Origin: Kibdelosporangium aridum
GTDB lineage: Bacteria; Actinomycetota; Actinomycetes; Mycobacteriales; Pseudonocardiaceae
NCBI RefSeq assembly: GCF_900176515.1
Contig: NZ_FWXV01000001.1
Span: 1,257,612-1,321,611, forward strand
Direction: 5' to 3'
Length of the DNA: 64,000 nt
Below the pieces are notes generated by a model. The model ran no database searches, was not told the origin of the DNA, and worked only from the letters and a program-made list of their open reading frames with translations. The translations under genes were made by a program, and so were the position numbers. Shown piece by piece: positions 52,201 to 61,340 of this stretch; position 1 is the first letter of the stretch; each line of letters starts with the position of its first letter.

Positions 52201-55200
52201 CCGGAAACCCGCAGCGAGACCGGTTACGTGCCACCACACACGGCTACCGAGGAGAAACTCGCGAAGATCTGGGCCGAGGTGCTCAAGGCCGACCGGGTCG
52301 GCGTCGAGGACAACTTCTTCGAGCTCGGCGGCGACTCGATCCTGAGCATCCAGGTCGTCTCCAAGGCCCGCCGCGCGGGACTGCGCCTGGTGGCCAAGGA
52401 CCTCTTCGTCCACCAGACAGTCAGTGCACTGGCAGCGGTGGTGGGCACGGCACCGACGCGTACCGTGACGAACGCGGTCGGCTCCGGGCCGTTGACGCCG
52501 GTACAGCACTGGTTCCTCGAAACCCACACCGAACAGCCGCATCACTACGCGATGTCGGCCTCGCTGGAACTCGCCGAGGACGTCGACGAAGACGCGTTGC
52601 GAGTCGCCGTTCTGGCCGTGGTGACACACCACGACGCCTTGCGGACACGGTTCCGGAAGATCGACGGCGAGTGGCAGCAGGACATCGCCCCGGTCGACGA
52701 ACACGCGGTGTTCTCCCGGGTCGAAGCGTCCGAGCGCGCGGACATGTCAGACGCGGCACTGGCCGCGCAGTCAGGCATGGATCTTCAAACCGGGCGGTTG
52801 ACCCGGGCGATCCTGTTCGACCGTGGCTCGCGGCCGGCGGTGCTGTTCCTGGCCATCCACCACCTCGTGGTCGATGGCGTCTCATGGCGGATCCTGCTGG
52901 ACGACCTCGACCGTGCCTACCAGCAGGCGCATGCGGGACAGCCGGTCGACCTCGGCCCGAAGTCGACATCGTTCCCCGAGTGGGCCCGCAGGCTCAACGA
53001 CCACGTGCGCGGTGGCGGGCTCGACCACGAACTCGAGTACTGGTCGGCCATTGGCGGACATCCGAGCCTGCCGGTCGACCACGACGGGCCGAACACATCG
53101 GGTTCGGCACAGCGCCTGACTGTGACACTCGACGCCGAGACCACGCAAGCGTTGCTGCACACCGTGCCTCCGATCTATCGCACACAGGTCAACGACGTCC
53201 TGATCAGCGCGATGGGCGCGGTGCTCGCCGACTGGACGGGCACGCAGAACGTGCTGCTCGGCATGGAGGGCCACGGCCGGGAGGAGATCGTCGACGGCGT
53301 CGACCTGTCTCGCACGGTCGGCTGGTTCACCACGCACTACCCGGTCTCGTTGACCGTTCCCGCGTCCCGGCGGGTCGAGGACTGGGGCGAGATCCTCAAG
53401 TCGGTCAAGGAACAACTACGGGCGCTGCCCGGGCGTGGGCTCGGGTTCGACGCGTTGCGCTACCTTCGCCGGTCGCTGGGCGACGAGGCAGTTCCCCAGA
53501 TCAGCTTCAACTACCACGGCCAATGGGACGGTGGCAGTACGACCGGACTGGCGCGGGCCGCTGACTTCGGGGATCTCGGACAGGACATGGGACCCGACGA
53601 GGCCCGGCCGTACCTGATCGACGTCGTGGGCATCACCAACGCCGGCCGCCTCGAAGTCAGCTGGTTCTACTCGCCGAACGTCTTCGCGCAGCAGACCATC
53701 CAGCAGCTGGCTGACCGGTTCGCCGACCACCTCCGGCAAATCGTCGAACACTGCGGGCGTCCCGGCGCGGGCGGGCGGACCCCGTCGGACTTCCCGCTGG
53801 CCGGGATCGACCAGCGAACGCTGGACGAGGTGTTCCGCGGCGGCCGTGACCTGGAAGACCTGTATCCGCTCACCCCGATGCAGCACGGGATGCTCTTCCA
53901 CAGCCTGGTCGACGACCAATCCGGTGCGGACACGTACTTCGACCAGATGACGTTGCTGCTCGACGGAGTGTCCGATCCGGACAGTCTCGCGGTGGCGTGG
54001 CAGCGGGTGGTCGACCGGACCGCGATCCTGCGGACATCGATCCACTGGCAAGGCGTGGACGAGCCGTTGCAGGCAGTGCACCGGCACGTCGAAGTGCCTG
54101 TGGTGCACCATGACTGGCGGCATTTCTCGGAGGTCGTGCGGCAGCGTGAACTGCGGCGCCTGCTGGACGAGGACGCGGCCGTCGGAATGGATCTCAGCGC
54201 TGGACCGCTGCTGCGCGTGGCGATCATCCGGACGGACAACCGAAGCGTGTGGCTGGTGCGGACGTCGCACCACATCTTGCTTGACGGCTGGAGCAACGCG
54301 CAGATCCTGACGGACGTCTTCGAGGAGTACGCGGCGATTCGTGACGGCAGGCAGCGAAACCTGCCCGCCAGGAAGCCGTTCCGGGCCTATCTCGATTGGC
54401 TGACCGCGCAGGATCCGGCGAAGGCCGAGCGGCATTGGCGCGGGGTGCTCAACGGATTCGACTCGCCGACCCCGCTGCCGTACGACCGGCCGCCGAAGTC
54501 CGCGCACACCAGCCGCTCCACCGACAAGACCAAGGTGGACCTGTCGCCCGCCCGGACCGCGCAGCTGACCGAGTTCGCCAAACGGAACCGACTGACGGTC
54601 AACGCGGTGGTCCAGGGCGCATGGGCGCTGCTGTTGTCCCGTTATGGCGGGGGATCGGACGTGGTCTTCGGTGCCACGGTGTCCGGACGCCCAGCTGACT
54701 TGCCCGGTGCCGATGAGATCGACGGCATCTTCATCAACACGATCCCGGTCCGTGTGCGTGTGGATCGCGATGCCGAACTGGTGCCGTGGCTGCGTGACCT
54801 TCAAGCAGCGCAGGTGGAGTCCCGTCAGTTCGAGCACGTCTCACTGGCCCAGATGCAGGGCTGGAGTGACCTCGACGCGGGCACGAACCTGTTCGACAGC
54901 ATCGTGGTGTTCGAGAACTTCCCCTTCGACGGCAGCGCGACAGGGCACGGCGTGTCGGTGTGGAACATCACCGCGCTGGACGAGACCAGCTTCCCGTTGA
55001 CCCTCAGCGCGTATCCCCGCGAACGGTTCGGGCTGGAGCTGGCCTACGACCGTGACCTGTTCGACGCGTCGATGATCCGGCGGATGCTCGCGCACCTGGA
55101 CGCCTTGCTGGCCACGATGACCGAGCAACCAGACCGTCGTATTGGGACACTCCCCGCGCTGAGCGACAGCGACGTGAAACTGCTCGAAACCTGGCACGGT

Positions 55201-58200
55201 CCACAGACCGGCGTGGCCCGGCACGTGCTGGACTTCTTCGACGAGCACGTCCGGCACACCCCGGGCCACGTAGCGCTGGTCTTCGGTGATTCGCAGCTGA
55301 CCTATGCCGAGTTGGACGCTCGCGCCAACCAGTTGGCGCACAAGCTGATCGGGCACGGCGTCGGTGCCGAGAGCTTGGTCGCCGTGTGCCTGCCGCGTGG
55401 AATGGACCTCGTCGTCGCTCTGCTCGCGGTGTGGAAGGCGGGCGGTGCATACGTTCCGCTGGATCCCGGCTATCCGGCTGACCGGTTGGCGTTCATGCTC
55501 GACGACACCGGAGCGTCGGTGGTCATCGGAGCCCAGTTCGACGGCCGGGTAGCCGTCGAGGTGGACTCGTCGGAATTCCCCGTGACCGCACCGGCCCGGG
55601 ACACCGGTCCGGAGAGCCTGGCGTACGTCATATACACGTCCGGATCGACCGGCAGGCCGAAGGGCGTGCTGGTCGAGCACCGCAACCTCGCCTCGGTCGC
55701 GGTGGCCTGGGATGCCCGCTATGGCTTGCGCGAACGCAGGCCACGGCACCTTTCGGTGGCCAGCGTGTCGTTCGACGTGTTCCACGGGGACTTGCTGCGC
55801 GCGCTGTGCTTCGGCGGAACGCTGATCGTGTGCCCGGCCGACGCGACCGGTGATCCCCGGCGGCTGCTGGCCGAACTACGCCGGACCGGCGCCACAGCCT
55901 TGGAGCTCGTGCCGACAATGGCCAACGCGGTGCTGGCCGAGCTGACCGACGACACCTTGGCACAGCTGAAGATCCTGTCGATCGGGTCGGAGACTTGGCG
56001 TGGCGCGGACTGCGAGGCACTGCTGGCTCGGGTCAGCCCCGATGCCATCGTCGTCAACTCGTACGGTGTCACCGAGGCGACGATCGACTCGTTGCTGTTC
56101 ACCGCTTCCGAGGTGAACGGCAGGTCCTTCACGCCGATCGGCAAGCCGATGCTCGGCGTTCGCGCGCATGTCCTGGACGCCGATGGCGACCCCGTTCCGA
56201 TCGGCGTGCCGGGGGAGTTGTGGCTCGGTGGGGCTGGAGTGGCTCGTGGTTATCTGAACCGGCCCGCGCTGACCGAGGAACGCTTTGTCCGTACCCGCTT
56301 CGGCAGGCTGTACCGGACCGGGGACCGGGTCCGGTATCTCGCCGATGGGAACCTGGAGTACCTGGGCCGGATGGACGACCAGGTGAAGATCCGGGGATTC
56401 CGGATCGAGCTCGGCGAGATCGAGTCCGCGCTGTCGCGGCATCCGCAGGTCGCTGAGGCGGCCGTGGTGGCAAGGCAGGACGGGGACATCCGCAGGCTCG
56501 TGGCCTACGTCGTGACGACCGCGCAGGTGTCCGAGCTGCGGGCGTATCTCAAGCAGTCCCTGCCGGACTACATGACACCGGCCTTGTTCGTGGAGCTTGC
56601 GGCCCTTCCGTTGACGCCGAACGGGAAAGTCGATCGCAAGGCGTTGCCCGAACCAGGCCGCGCCGAGACAGGTGTGACGAAGGTGCTGCCGCGTGACCAG
56701 GTGGAGCAAACGCTCGCCGAGATCTGGGGTGCGGTACTCGGTCTGGACGAGATCGGAGTGCACGACAACTTCTTCGACCTCGGCGGCGACTCGATCCTGA
56801 GCATCCGAGTGGTGTCCCGGATCCGCTCGGCACTCGGTGCGGACCTCACGCCGAGGGCGTTGTTCACGACTCCGACGATCGAAGGACTGGCCGCGGCCCT
56901 CCCGAAGGCCCAGCAGGCAGATGTCATCCCCGTCGCGCCACGTGACGGCGACCTGCCGTTGTCGTTCGCGCAGCAGCGGCTGTGGTTCCTGGACGAATTC
57001 TCCCCAGGCAGTGCCGAGTACAACAGCTGCTCCGGCCTGCGGTTGACCGGAAAGCTGGACGTCGAAGCTCTCGGTGACGCGTTGAACGCCCTGGTGGAGC
57101 GGCACGAATCGCTGCGGACCACCTTCGATTCGCTGGACGGCCACGGCGTGCAGCGTGTGCACGAGCCCTACAACGTGCACATCAGGACTGTCGAGGCATC
57201 GGACGAGACCCACGCACGCGAGATCCTTGCCGCAGAGGTGCAGACTCCGTTCGACCTGCGCACTGGGCCGTTGTTCCGTGCGCTGCTCGTGCGTCTGTCC
57301 GAACAGGACCACCTGCTTGTCCTGAGCATGCACCACATCGTCACCGACGGGTGGTCGATGGGCATACTCGCCGACGAGCTCGCCACGCTCTACGCGGGCC
57401 GTGAACTGGCACCGCTGCCGATCCAGTACGCGGATTACGCCGTGTGGCAACGGGATCGTGAGGTCGGTGCGGACCACCTCGATTACTGGAAGGACAAACT
57501 CGCCGCGCTTGAGCCGTTGGAGCTGCCCACGGACCGGCCACGACCGCCGATCAAGACGTCCAACGGCGCTGTGCACCGGTTCGAGGTGTCCGCGGCGCTG
57601 CTCGCTAGGCTCAAGGAGATCGGCAGGTCCTGCGACAGCACCCTGTTCATGACCCTCGCCGCGGCGACCCAGGTGCTGTTCGCCCGGTACACCGGCCAGA
57701 GCGACATCGCTGTCGGGACGGTGACTTCGGGTCGTGAACGCGCCGAGGTGGAGCGGCTGGTCGGTTTCTTCGTCAACACGCTCATCCTGCGTTCTACTGT
57801 GGACACGTCAGTCGGGTTCCTCGACTTCTTGCGCGGGGTCAGGGATACCTCGGTGGCCGCGTTCGAGCACGCCGACGTGCCGTTCGAGCACCTGGTCGAC
57901 ATGCTCGCCCCAGTCCGTGACCCCAGCAGGTCGCCGTTGGTGCAGGCGTTGGTCGTCCTGCAGAACACGCCAAGCGACCGGCTACGGCTCGACGAATTGA
58001 CGATCGAGGAGATCGAACTGCCGAGCGCGCTGGCGATCTTCGACCTGTCGGTCGAGTTCACCGAACGGGATTCGGCACTGCTCGGCGTGATCGAGTACAA
58101 CACCGATCTGTTCGACGCGGCCACGATCGACCGGCTGGCCGGCCATTTGGTCACCCTGCTCCAGGGGATCGCCGACACACCAAGCAAGGCGCTGGCCGCC

Positions 58201-61200
58201 TTGCCGATGCTGTCCAATGCCGAGCGGCATGAGCTGACAGTGGACTGGAACCAGACGACAGTCAGCGCCGACACCAGCCGGTGCGTGCACGAACTCGTCG
58301 CCGCGCAGGCCTTGGCGCATCCCGATCAGCCTGCTGTCACGTTCGACGGTGAAACGCTGACGTACGCGGAGCTGGATGCTCGCGCCAACCGGCTGGCACA
58401 TCACCTTGTTGCCAAGGGCGTTGGGCCGGACGTACTCGTTGGCGTCTGCCTGGAACGCGGGCTTGACCTTCCGGTGGCGTTGCTGGGAGTGCTCAAAGCC
58501 GGTGGTGCCTACGTTCCGCTTGACCCGGACTACCCGGCCGACCGGCTTGCCATGGTACTGGCGGACTCGGCCGCGCCTGTCCTGATCACCAGCGCGGACC
58601 TGCTGACACGACTGCCTTCGGGTGACGCCTCGATCGTTTGCGTCGAGGACGTGCCGCCACAGCCGAGCACAGCACCCCAAACCGGCGTCGGGCCGCACAA
58701 CTTGGCCTACGTGATCTACACATCGGGATCGACCGGCAAGCCGAAGGGAGTGATGGTCGAGCACCGCTCGGTGGCCAACCTGCTGCTCACCACCAGGGAA
58801 CGGTTCGAGTTCGGGGCTTCGGACGTGTGGACGATGTTCCACTCGTACGCCTTCGACTTCTCGGTCTGGGAACTGTGGGGCGCGCTCGCGTTCGGCGGCC
58901 GCGTGGTCGTGGTGCCGCGGTCCGTGGCCCGTGCGCCCGAGGCGTTCTGGCGGCTGCTGGACGAGCAGGGCGTGACCGTCCTGAACCAGACGCCGTCGAG
59001 CTTCCGCGGCCTGGTGCGTACCGCGATCGACCAGGGCAAGCAGGCTCCGGCGGACCTTCGGCTCGTGATCTTCGGCGGCGAGGCGCTCGAACCGGGACAT
59101 GTGCGCGACTGGTTCGAACGGTTCGCTGACCAGCCGACGCGCCTGGTGAACATGTACGGCATCACCGAGACCACAGTGCACGTGACCTATCAGCCGCTGG
59201 ACTGGTCCGAAGTGGAGTCGTGCGGGCGGGTGCGGCTGGGGCGGCCACTGCCGAACTACCGGATGTATCTCCTCGACCAGAACGGCACGCAGGTCCCGGT
59301 CGGCGTGCCAGGGGAGATCTACGTCGGTGGCGCAGGGGTGGCCCGCGGGTACCTGAATCGGGCGGACCTGACCGCACAGCGGTTCGTCGACAGTCCGTTC
59401 GTCGCCGGTGAGCGGCTGTATCGCACGGGTGACCTCGGCCGGTACCTGCCGGACGGCAGGCTGGAGTACTGGGGCCGGTGCGACGACCAGGTCAAGATCC
59501 GCGGTTTCCGGATCGAGCTCGGCGAGGTCGAGACGGCGTTGGCCGCCCATCCGCTGGTCCGTGCGGTCGCGGTCGCTGCGGTCAAGGAGAGCACCACTGC
59601 CAGGCTGGTCGCGTATGTCGTCGCGGCTCAGGAGCGGCCGGATGCGGCGCAGTTGCGTGCGTTCGCTGGCCGGTCGTTGCCCGACTACATGGTTCCGTCG
59701 GCGGTCGTACTGGTTGACGAACTCCCGGTGACCCCGAGCGGCAAGGTGGACCGTCGTGCGCTGGTCGCTTTGGGCACGAACGCCGACGCAGCCGGGCAGG
59801 CCCACGTCGAACCGCGTGACGAGACCGAACGGGTGCTGGCGCGGATCTGGGCTCAGGTCCTCGGGGTCGGCCGGATCGGCGCGCACGACAACTTCTTCGA
59901 CCTCGGCGGCGACTCGATCCTGAGCATCCAGGTGGTCTCCCTTGCGCGCAAAGCCGGGATCCAGATGTCTACAAAGGACATGTTCGTCCATCAGACGATC
60001 GCCGAACTGGCAGCGCGGGCATCGGTGGCGTCGAGGCCGCAGCCGGCTGGGCCGGTGGTCGGCGAAGGGCCGTTGACTCCCATCCAGCACTGGTTCCTCG
60101 AACATCACCCCGTACGTCCGGACCAGTTCGGTATGTCGCAGTTCCTCCAGCTCGCCGATGACGTGACACCGGACCTTGTCAAGGCGACTGTCAACGCGTT
60201 GGTCGAACACCACGACGGCCTGCGTGCCAGGTTCGACGGCAGGGTGCAACGGGTCCTGCCTGCATCCGACGTGGTGCTCGACGTGGTTGACCTGTCCGCG
60301 ATGGACGATGAAGTCCGGTCGAAGACCGTTCTGGAACAGGTGCGAGCGGCTCAAACGGGCATGAGCCTTACCGACGGACGACTGGTCCGGACCGTGATGT
60401 TCGTCGGTGACGGTGCTCCTTCGCTGTTCTTCGGCGTGCACCACGTCGTTGTGGACGCCGTCTCGTGGCGCATCCTCTTGGAGGACTTCGACACCGCCTA
60501 CCAGCAGCTACTGGCCGGTCAACCGGTCGATCTCGGTCCGAAGACCACGTCCTATCTGGACTGGTCGCGGAAGTTGAGCGAATACGTCGCCGCGGGGAAC
60601 CTGGATCACGAACTGGACCACTGGCGTTCGGTGCGGGTCGAGCCGTTGCCGGTCGACCACACCGGGCCGAACACCGTCTCGTCGGCGGCGACCGTCTCCA
60701 CGCAGCTCACTGCGGACGAGACGGAAGTGTTGCTGCGCAAGGTCCCTGGCCGGTTCCGGACCAGGATCGACGAAGTGCTGTTCGGCGCGGTCGCGCACGG
60801 GCTGACGGTGTGGACCGGGCGTGACTCGGTTGCGATCGACGCCGAAGGACACGGCCGCGAGGACTTCATCGACGGCGTGGACCTGTCCAGGACTGTCGGC
60901 TGGTTCACCTCGATCTACCCGGTCGCGCTGTCGGTCGGCACCGAGCTCGACTGGCCGCGACTCGCCCGGACGGTGAAGAAGCAGCTGCGTGCCGTGCCCG
61001 GCAAGGGAGTCGGCTTCGGCGCACTGAAGTACTTGGGCGACAAGGTGCCCAGCACGCCGCAAGCCCAGATCGCGGTCAACTACCTCGGCCAATGGGACAC
61101 CGCGACATCCGTGGACAGCGTGGTACGCGGGCAGTTGCCGGAACTCGGCGAAGACCTGGCACCCGCCGAAGCCAGGACCCATCTGCTTGAGGTGACCGGC

Positions 61201-61326
61201 GGCGTGCAGGGCGGTGAACTCCGGCTGCAGTGGACGTACTCGCGCAACGTCCACGACGAGGCCACGGTTCGTTCGCTCGCCGACACGGTCACCGCGGCGC
61301 TGCGGGCGCTGACCCGCGAACTCTGA
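49216..61326 (+). CDS. NRPS2: C-A-T-E-C-A-T-C-A-T-E (modules 4-6), no thioesterase
   Basis: 4036 residues, GTG start after GAGGAGG. A helical N-terminus (ADRIAALPAHLQERLRQRL) may dock to NRPS1. C3 about 35-470 (HHITIDG). A4 497-990 (code DLSEVVAVD). T4 Ser1041. E2 1088-1530 (HHLVVDGVSW). C4 1548-1975 (HHILLDGWS). A5 2000-2490 (DVGELISID, 7 of 9 to the Orn code DVGEIGSID). T5 Ser2526. C5 2575-3005 (HHIVTDG). A6 3023-3515 (DFWNIGMVH, identical to the Thr code). T6 Ser3567. E3 3615-4036 (HHVVVDAVSW, NYLGQWD), where the protein ends. Glu278 and Asp331 in A4 and A5 indicate basic substrates. Predicted residues: D-basic, L-Orn-like, D-allo-Thr. Release needs a trans-acting enzyme. Confidence 0.94.
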   Translation: MDSTSRADRIAALPAHLQERLRQRLAGQGGPDGDRIGRVSAGERTGPLPLSFAQQRLWFLNELDGGGIEYNSGFAARLKGVLDLDALTASLNELVVRHEALRTTFDTVDGSAVQIVQPPYDLEVTVRDVDENQVRPVIEEFYQPFDLRRGPLFRAMLLRLSEAEHLLVLGMHHITIDGWSLEILLRELGSLYSARVRGVAPKLPDAEVQYADYAVWQRNRMSGAALDQQLAYWKQRLAAIAPLELATDRPRPPVRTDAGALHTFWLPDSVTAGLRALSREHDTTLFTVLLAACKVLFGRYSGQDDIAVGMPTAARNRPELNNTVGFFTNTVVLRSELAWNRTFLDFLSEVKTTTLDAIAHDEVPFDRLVDALHLDRDPSRTPLFQAMLAYRGAQQAVLDLPGLTVQEYHLPRESSPFDLSLEFQDGDDGVLGALEYSTDLFDESTIHRFTEHLHVLLEGIVADPARPLSDLPWLTTAEQHRLVVELNETTVDYEKPNAIHELFERQVRLRPDQVAVSYQDSSLTFAELDARANQVAHELVSRGVEPGSLVGLCVDRGLDMVVGLLGVLKAGAAYVPLDPGYPGDRLAFMMADSAAPVLLTQRPLLERLPEPECEVLCLDELWPAAGRHPVTAPQTTVGPDDLAYVVYTSGSSGTPKGVMIEHRNLAYIADAWNRKYDLAAKRLRFVSVTTLAVDLFFSDLLRSVFFGGTMIIAPADVVTDPARLLDLIDQKSGTAIELVPTLANALVSELHERNAKLPRMGLVSVGSEGWRAEDCARLLERVEPGSVVVNAYGSTEITVDSTVHVLDKDGQVSTPIVPIGRPLPNTRVYVVDRDLRPVAAGIPGELVIGGDGVGRGYWRRPDLTAQRFVEDPFVPGARVYRTGDRGRHLPDGTLEFLGRVDDQVKIRGFRIEPGEVEAVLAEHPALRQVAVVVRNDESGRPRLVAYVVGDVRGTAPLRSFVEQRLPEYMVPSAFVVLDDLPTTPNGKIDRRALPDPETRSETGYVPPHTATEEKLAKIWAEVLKADRVGVEDNFFELGGDSILSIQVVSKARRAGLRLVAKDLFVHQTVSALAAVVGTAPTRTVTNAVGSGPLTPVQHWFLETHTEQPHHYAMSASLELAEDVDEDALRVAVLAVVTHHDALRTRFRKIDGEWQQDIAPVDEHAVFSRVEASERADMSDAALAAQSGMDLQTGRLTRAILFDRGSRPAVLFLAIHHLVVDGVSWRILLDDLDRAYQQAHAGQPVDLGPKSTSFPEWARRLNDHVRGGGLDHELEYWSAIGGHPSLPVDHDGPNTSGSAQRLTVTLDAETTQALLHTVPPIYRTQVNDVLISAMGAVLADWTGTQNVLLGMEGHGREEIVDGVDLSRTVGWFTTHYPVSLTVPASRRVEDWGEILKSVKEQLRALPGRGLGFDALRYLRRSLGDEAVPQISFNYHGQWDGGSTTGLARAADFGDLGQDMGPDEARPYLIDVVGITNAGRLEVSWFYSPNVFAQQTIQQLADRFADHLRQIVEHCGRPGAGGRTPSDFPLAGIDQRTLDEVFRGGRDLEDLYPLTPMQHGMLFHSLVDDQSGADTYFDQMTLLLDGVSDPDSLAVAWQRVVDRTAILRTSIHWQGVDEPLQAVHRHVEVPVVHHDWRHFSEVVRQRELRRLLDEDAAVGMDLSAGPLLRVAIIRTDNRSVWLVRTSHHILLDGWSNAQILTDVFEEYAAIRDGRQRNLPARKPFRAYLDWLTAQDPAKAERHWRGVLNGFDSPTPLPYDRPPKSAHTSRSTDKTKVDLSPARTAQLTEFAKRNRLTVNAVVQGAWALLLSRYGGGSDVVFGATVSGRPADLPGADEIDGIFINTIPVRVRVDRDAELVPWLRDLQAAQVESRQFEHVSLAQMQGWSDLDAGTNLFDSIVVFENFPFDGSATGHGVSVWNITALDETSFPLTLSAYPRERFGLELAYDRDLFDASMIRRMLAHLDALLATMTEQPDRRIGTLPALSDSDVKLLETWHGPQTGVARHVLDFFDEHVRHTPGHVALVFGDSQLTYAELDARANQLAHKLIGHGVGAESLVAVCLPRGMDLVVALLAVWKAGGAYVPLDPGYPADRLAFMLDDTGASVVIGAQFDGRVAVEVDSSEFPVTAPARDTGPESLAYVIYTSGSTGRPKGVLVEHRNLASVAVAWDARYGLRERRPRHLSVASVSFDVFHGDLLRALCFGGTLIVCPADATGDPRRLLAELRRTGATALELVPTMANAVLAELTDDTLAQLKILSIGSETWRGADCEALLARVSPDAIVVNSYGVTEATIDSLLFTASEVNGRSFTPIGKPMLGVRAHVLDADGDPVPIGVPGELWLGGAGVARGYLNRPALTEERFVRTRFGRLYRTGDRVRYLADGNLEYLGRMDDQVKIRGFRIELGEIESALSRHPQVAEAAVVARQDGDIRRLVAYVVTTAQVSELRAYLKQSLPDYMTPALFVELAALPLTPNGKVDRKALPEPGRAETGVTKVLPRDQVEQTLAEIWGAVLGLDEIGVHDNFFDLGGDSILSIRVVSRIRSALGADLTPRALFTTPTIEGLAAALPKAQQADVIPVAPRDGDLPLSFAQQRLWFLDEFSPGSAEYNSCSGLRLTGKLDVEALGDALNALVERHESLRTTFDSLDGHGVQRVHEPYNVHIRTVEASDETHAREILAAEVQTPFDLRTGPLFRALLVRLSEQDHLLVLSMHHIVTDGWSMGILADELATLYAGRELAPLPIQYADYAVWQRDREVGADHLDYWKDKLAALEPLELPTDRPRPPIKTSNGAVHRFEVSAALLARLKEIGRSCDSTLFMTLAAATQVLFARYTGQSDIAVGTVTSGRERAEVERLVGFFVNTLILRSTVDTSVGFLDFLRGVRDTSVAAFEHADVPFEHLVDMLAPVRDPSRSPLVQALVVLQNTPSDRLRLDELTIEEIELPSALAIFDLSVEFTERDSALLGVIEYNTDLFDAATIDRLAGHLVTLLQGIADTPSKALAALPMLSNAERHELTVDWNQTTVSADTSRCVHELVAAQALAHPDQPAVTFDGETLTYAELDARANRLAHHLVAKGVGPDVLVGVCLERGLDLPVALLGVLKAGGAYVPLDPDYPADRLAMVLADSAAPVLITSADLLTRLPSGDASIVCVEDVPPQPSTAPQTGVGPHNLAYVIYTSGSTGKPKGVMVEHRSVANLLLTTRERFEFGASDVWTMFHSYAFDFSVWELWGALAFGGRVVVVPRSVARAPEAFWRLLDEQGVTVLNQTPSSFRGLVRTAIDQGKQAPADLRLVIFGGEALEPGHVRDWFERFADQPTRLVNMYGITETTVHVTYQPLDWSEVESCGRVRLGRPLPNYRMYLLDQNGTQVPVGVPGEIYVGGAGVARGYLNRADLTAQRFVDSPFVAGERLYRTGDLGRYLPDGRLEYWGRCDDQVKIRGFRIELGEVETALAAHPLVRAVAVAAVKESTTARLVAYVVAAQERPDAAQLRAFAGRSLPDYMVPSAVVLVDELPVTPSGKVDRRALVALGTNADAAGQAHVEPRDETERVLARIWAQVLGVGRIGAHDNFFDLGGDSILSIQVVSLARKAGIQMSTKDMFVHQTIAELAARASVASRPQPAGPVVGEGPLTPIQHWFLEHHPVRPDQFGMSQFLQLADDVTPDLVKATVNALVEHHDGLRARFDGRVQRVLPASDVVLDVVDLSAMDDEVRSKTVLEQVRAAQTGMSLTDGRLVRTVMFVGDGAPSLFFGVHHVVVDAVSWRILLEDFDTAYQQLLAGQPVDLGPKTTSYLDWSRKLSEYVAAGNLDHELDHWRSVRVEPLPVDHTGPNTVSSAATVSTQLTADETEVLLRKVPGRFRTRIDEVLFGAVAHGLTVWTGRDSVAIDAEGHGREDFIDGVDLSRTVGWFTSIYPVALSVGTELDWPRLARTVKKQLRAVPGKGVGFGALKYLGDKVPSTPQAQIAVNYLGQWDTATSVDSVVRGQLPELGEDLAPAEARTHLLEVTGGVQGGELRLQWTYSRNVHDEATVRSLADTVTAALRALTREL

Positions 61327-61340
61327 GAAGGAGCTGGAAC

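Noticed and set aside
57982..60444. An 820-residue open frame on the minus strand inside NRPS2
   Set aside because: It is the antisense image of condensation and adenylation domains, with biased His/Gln/Arg composition and no recognisable domain.
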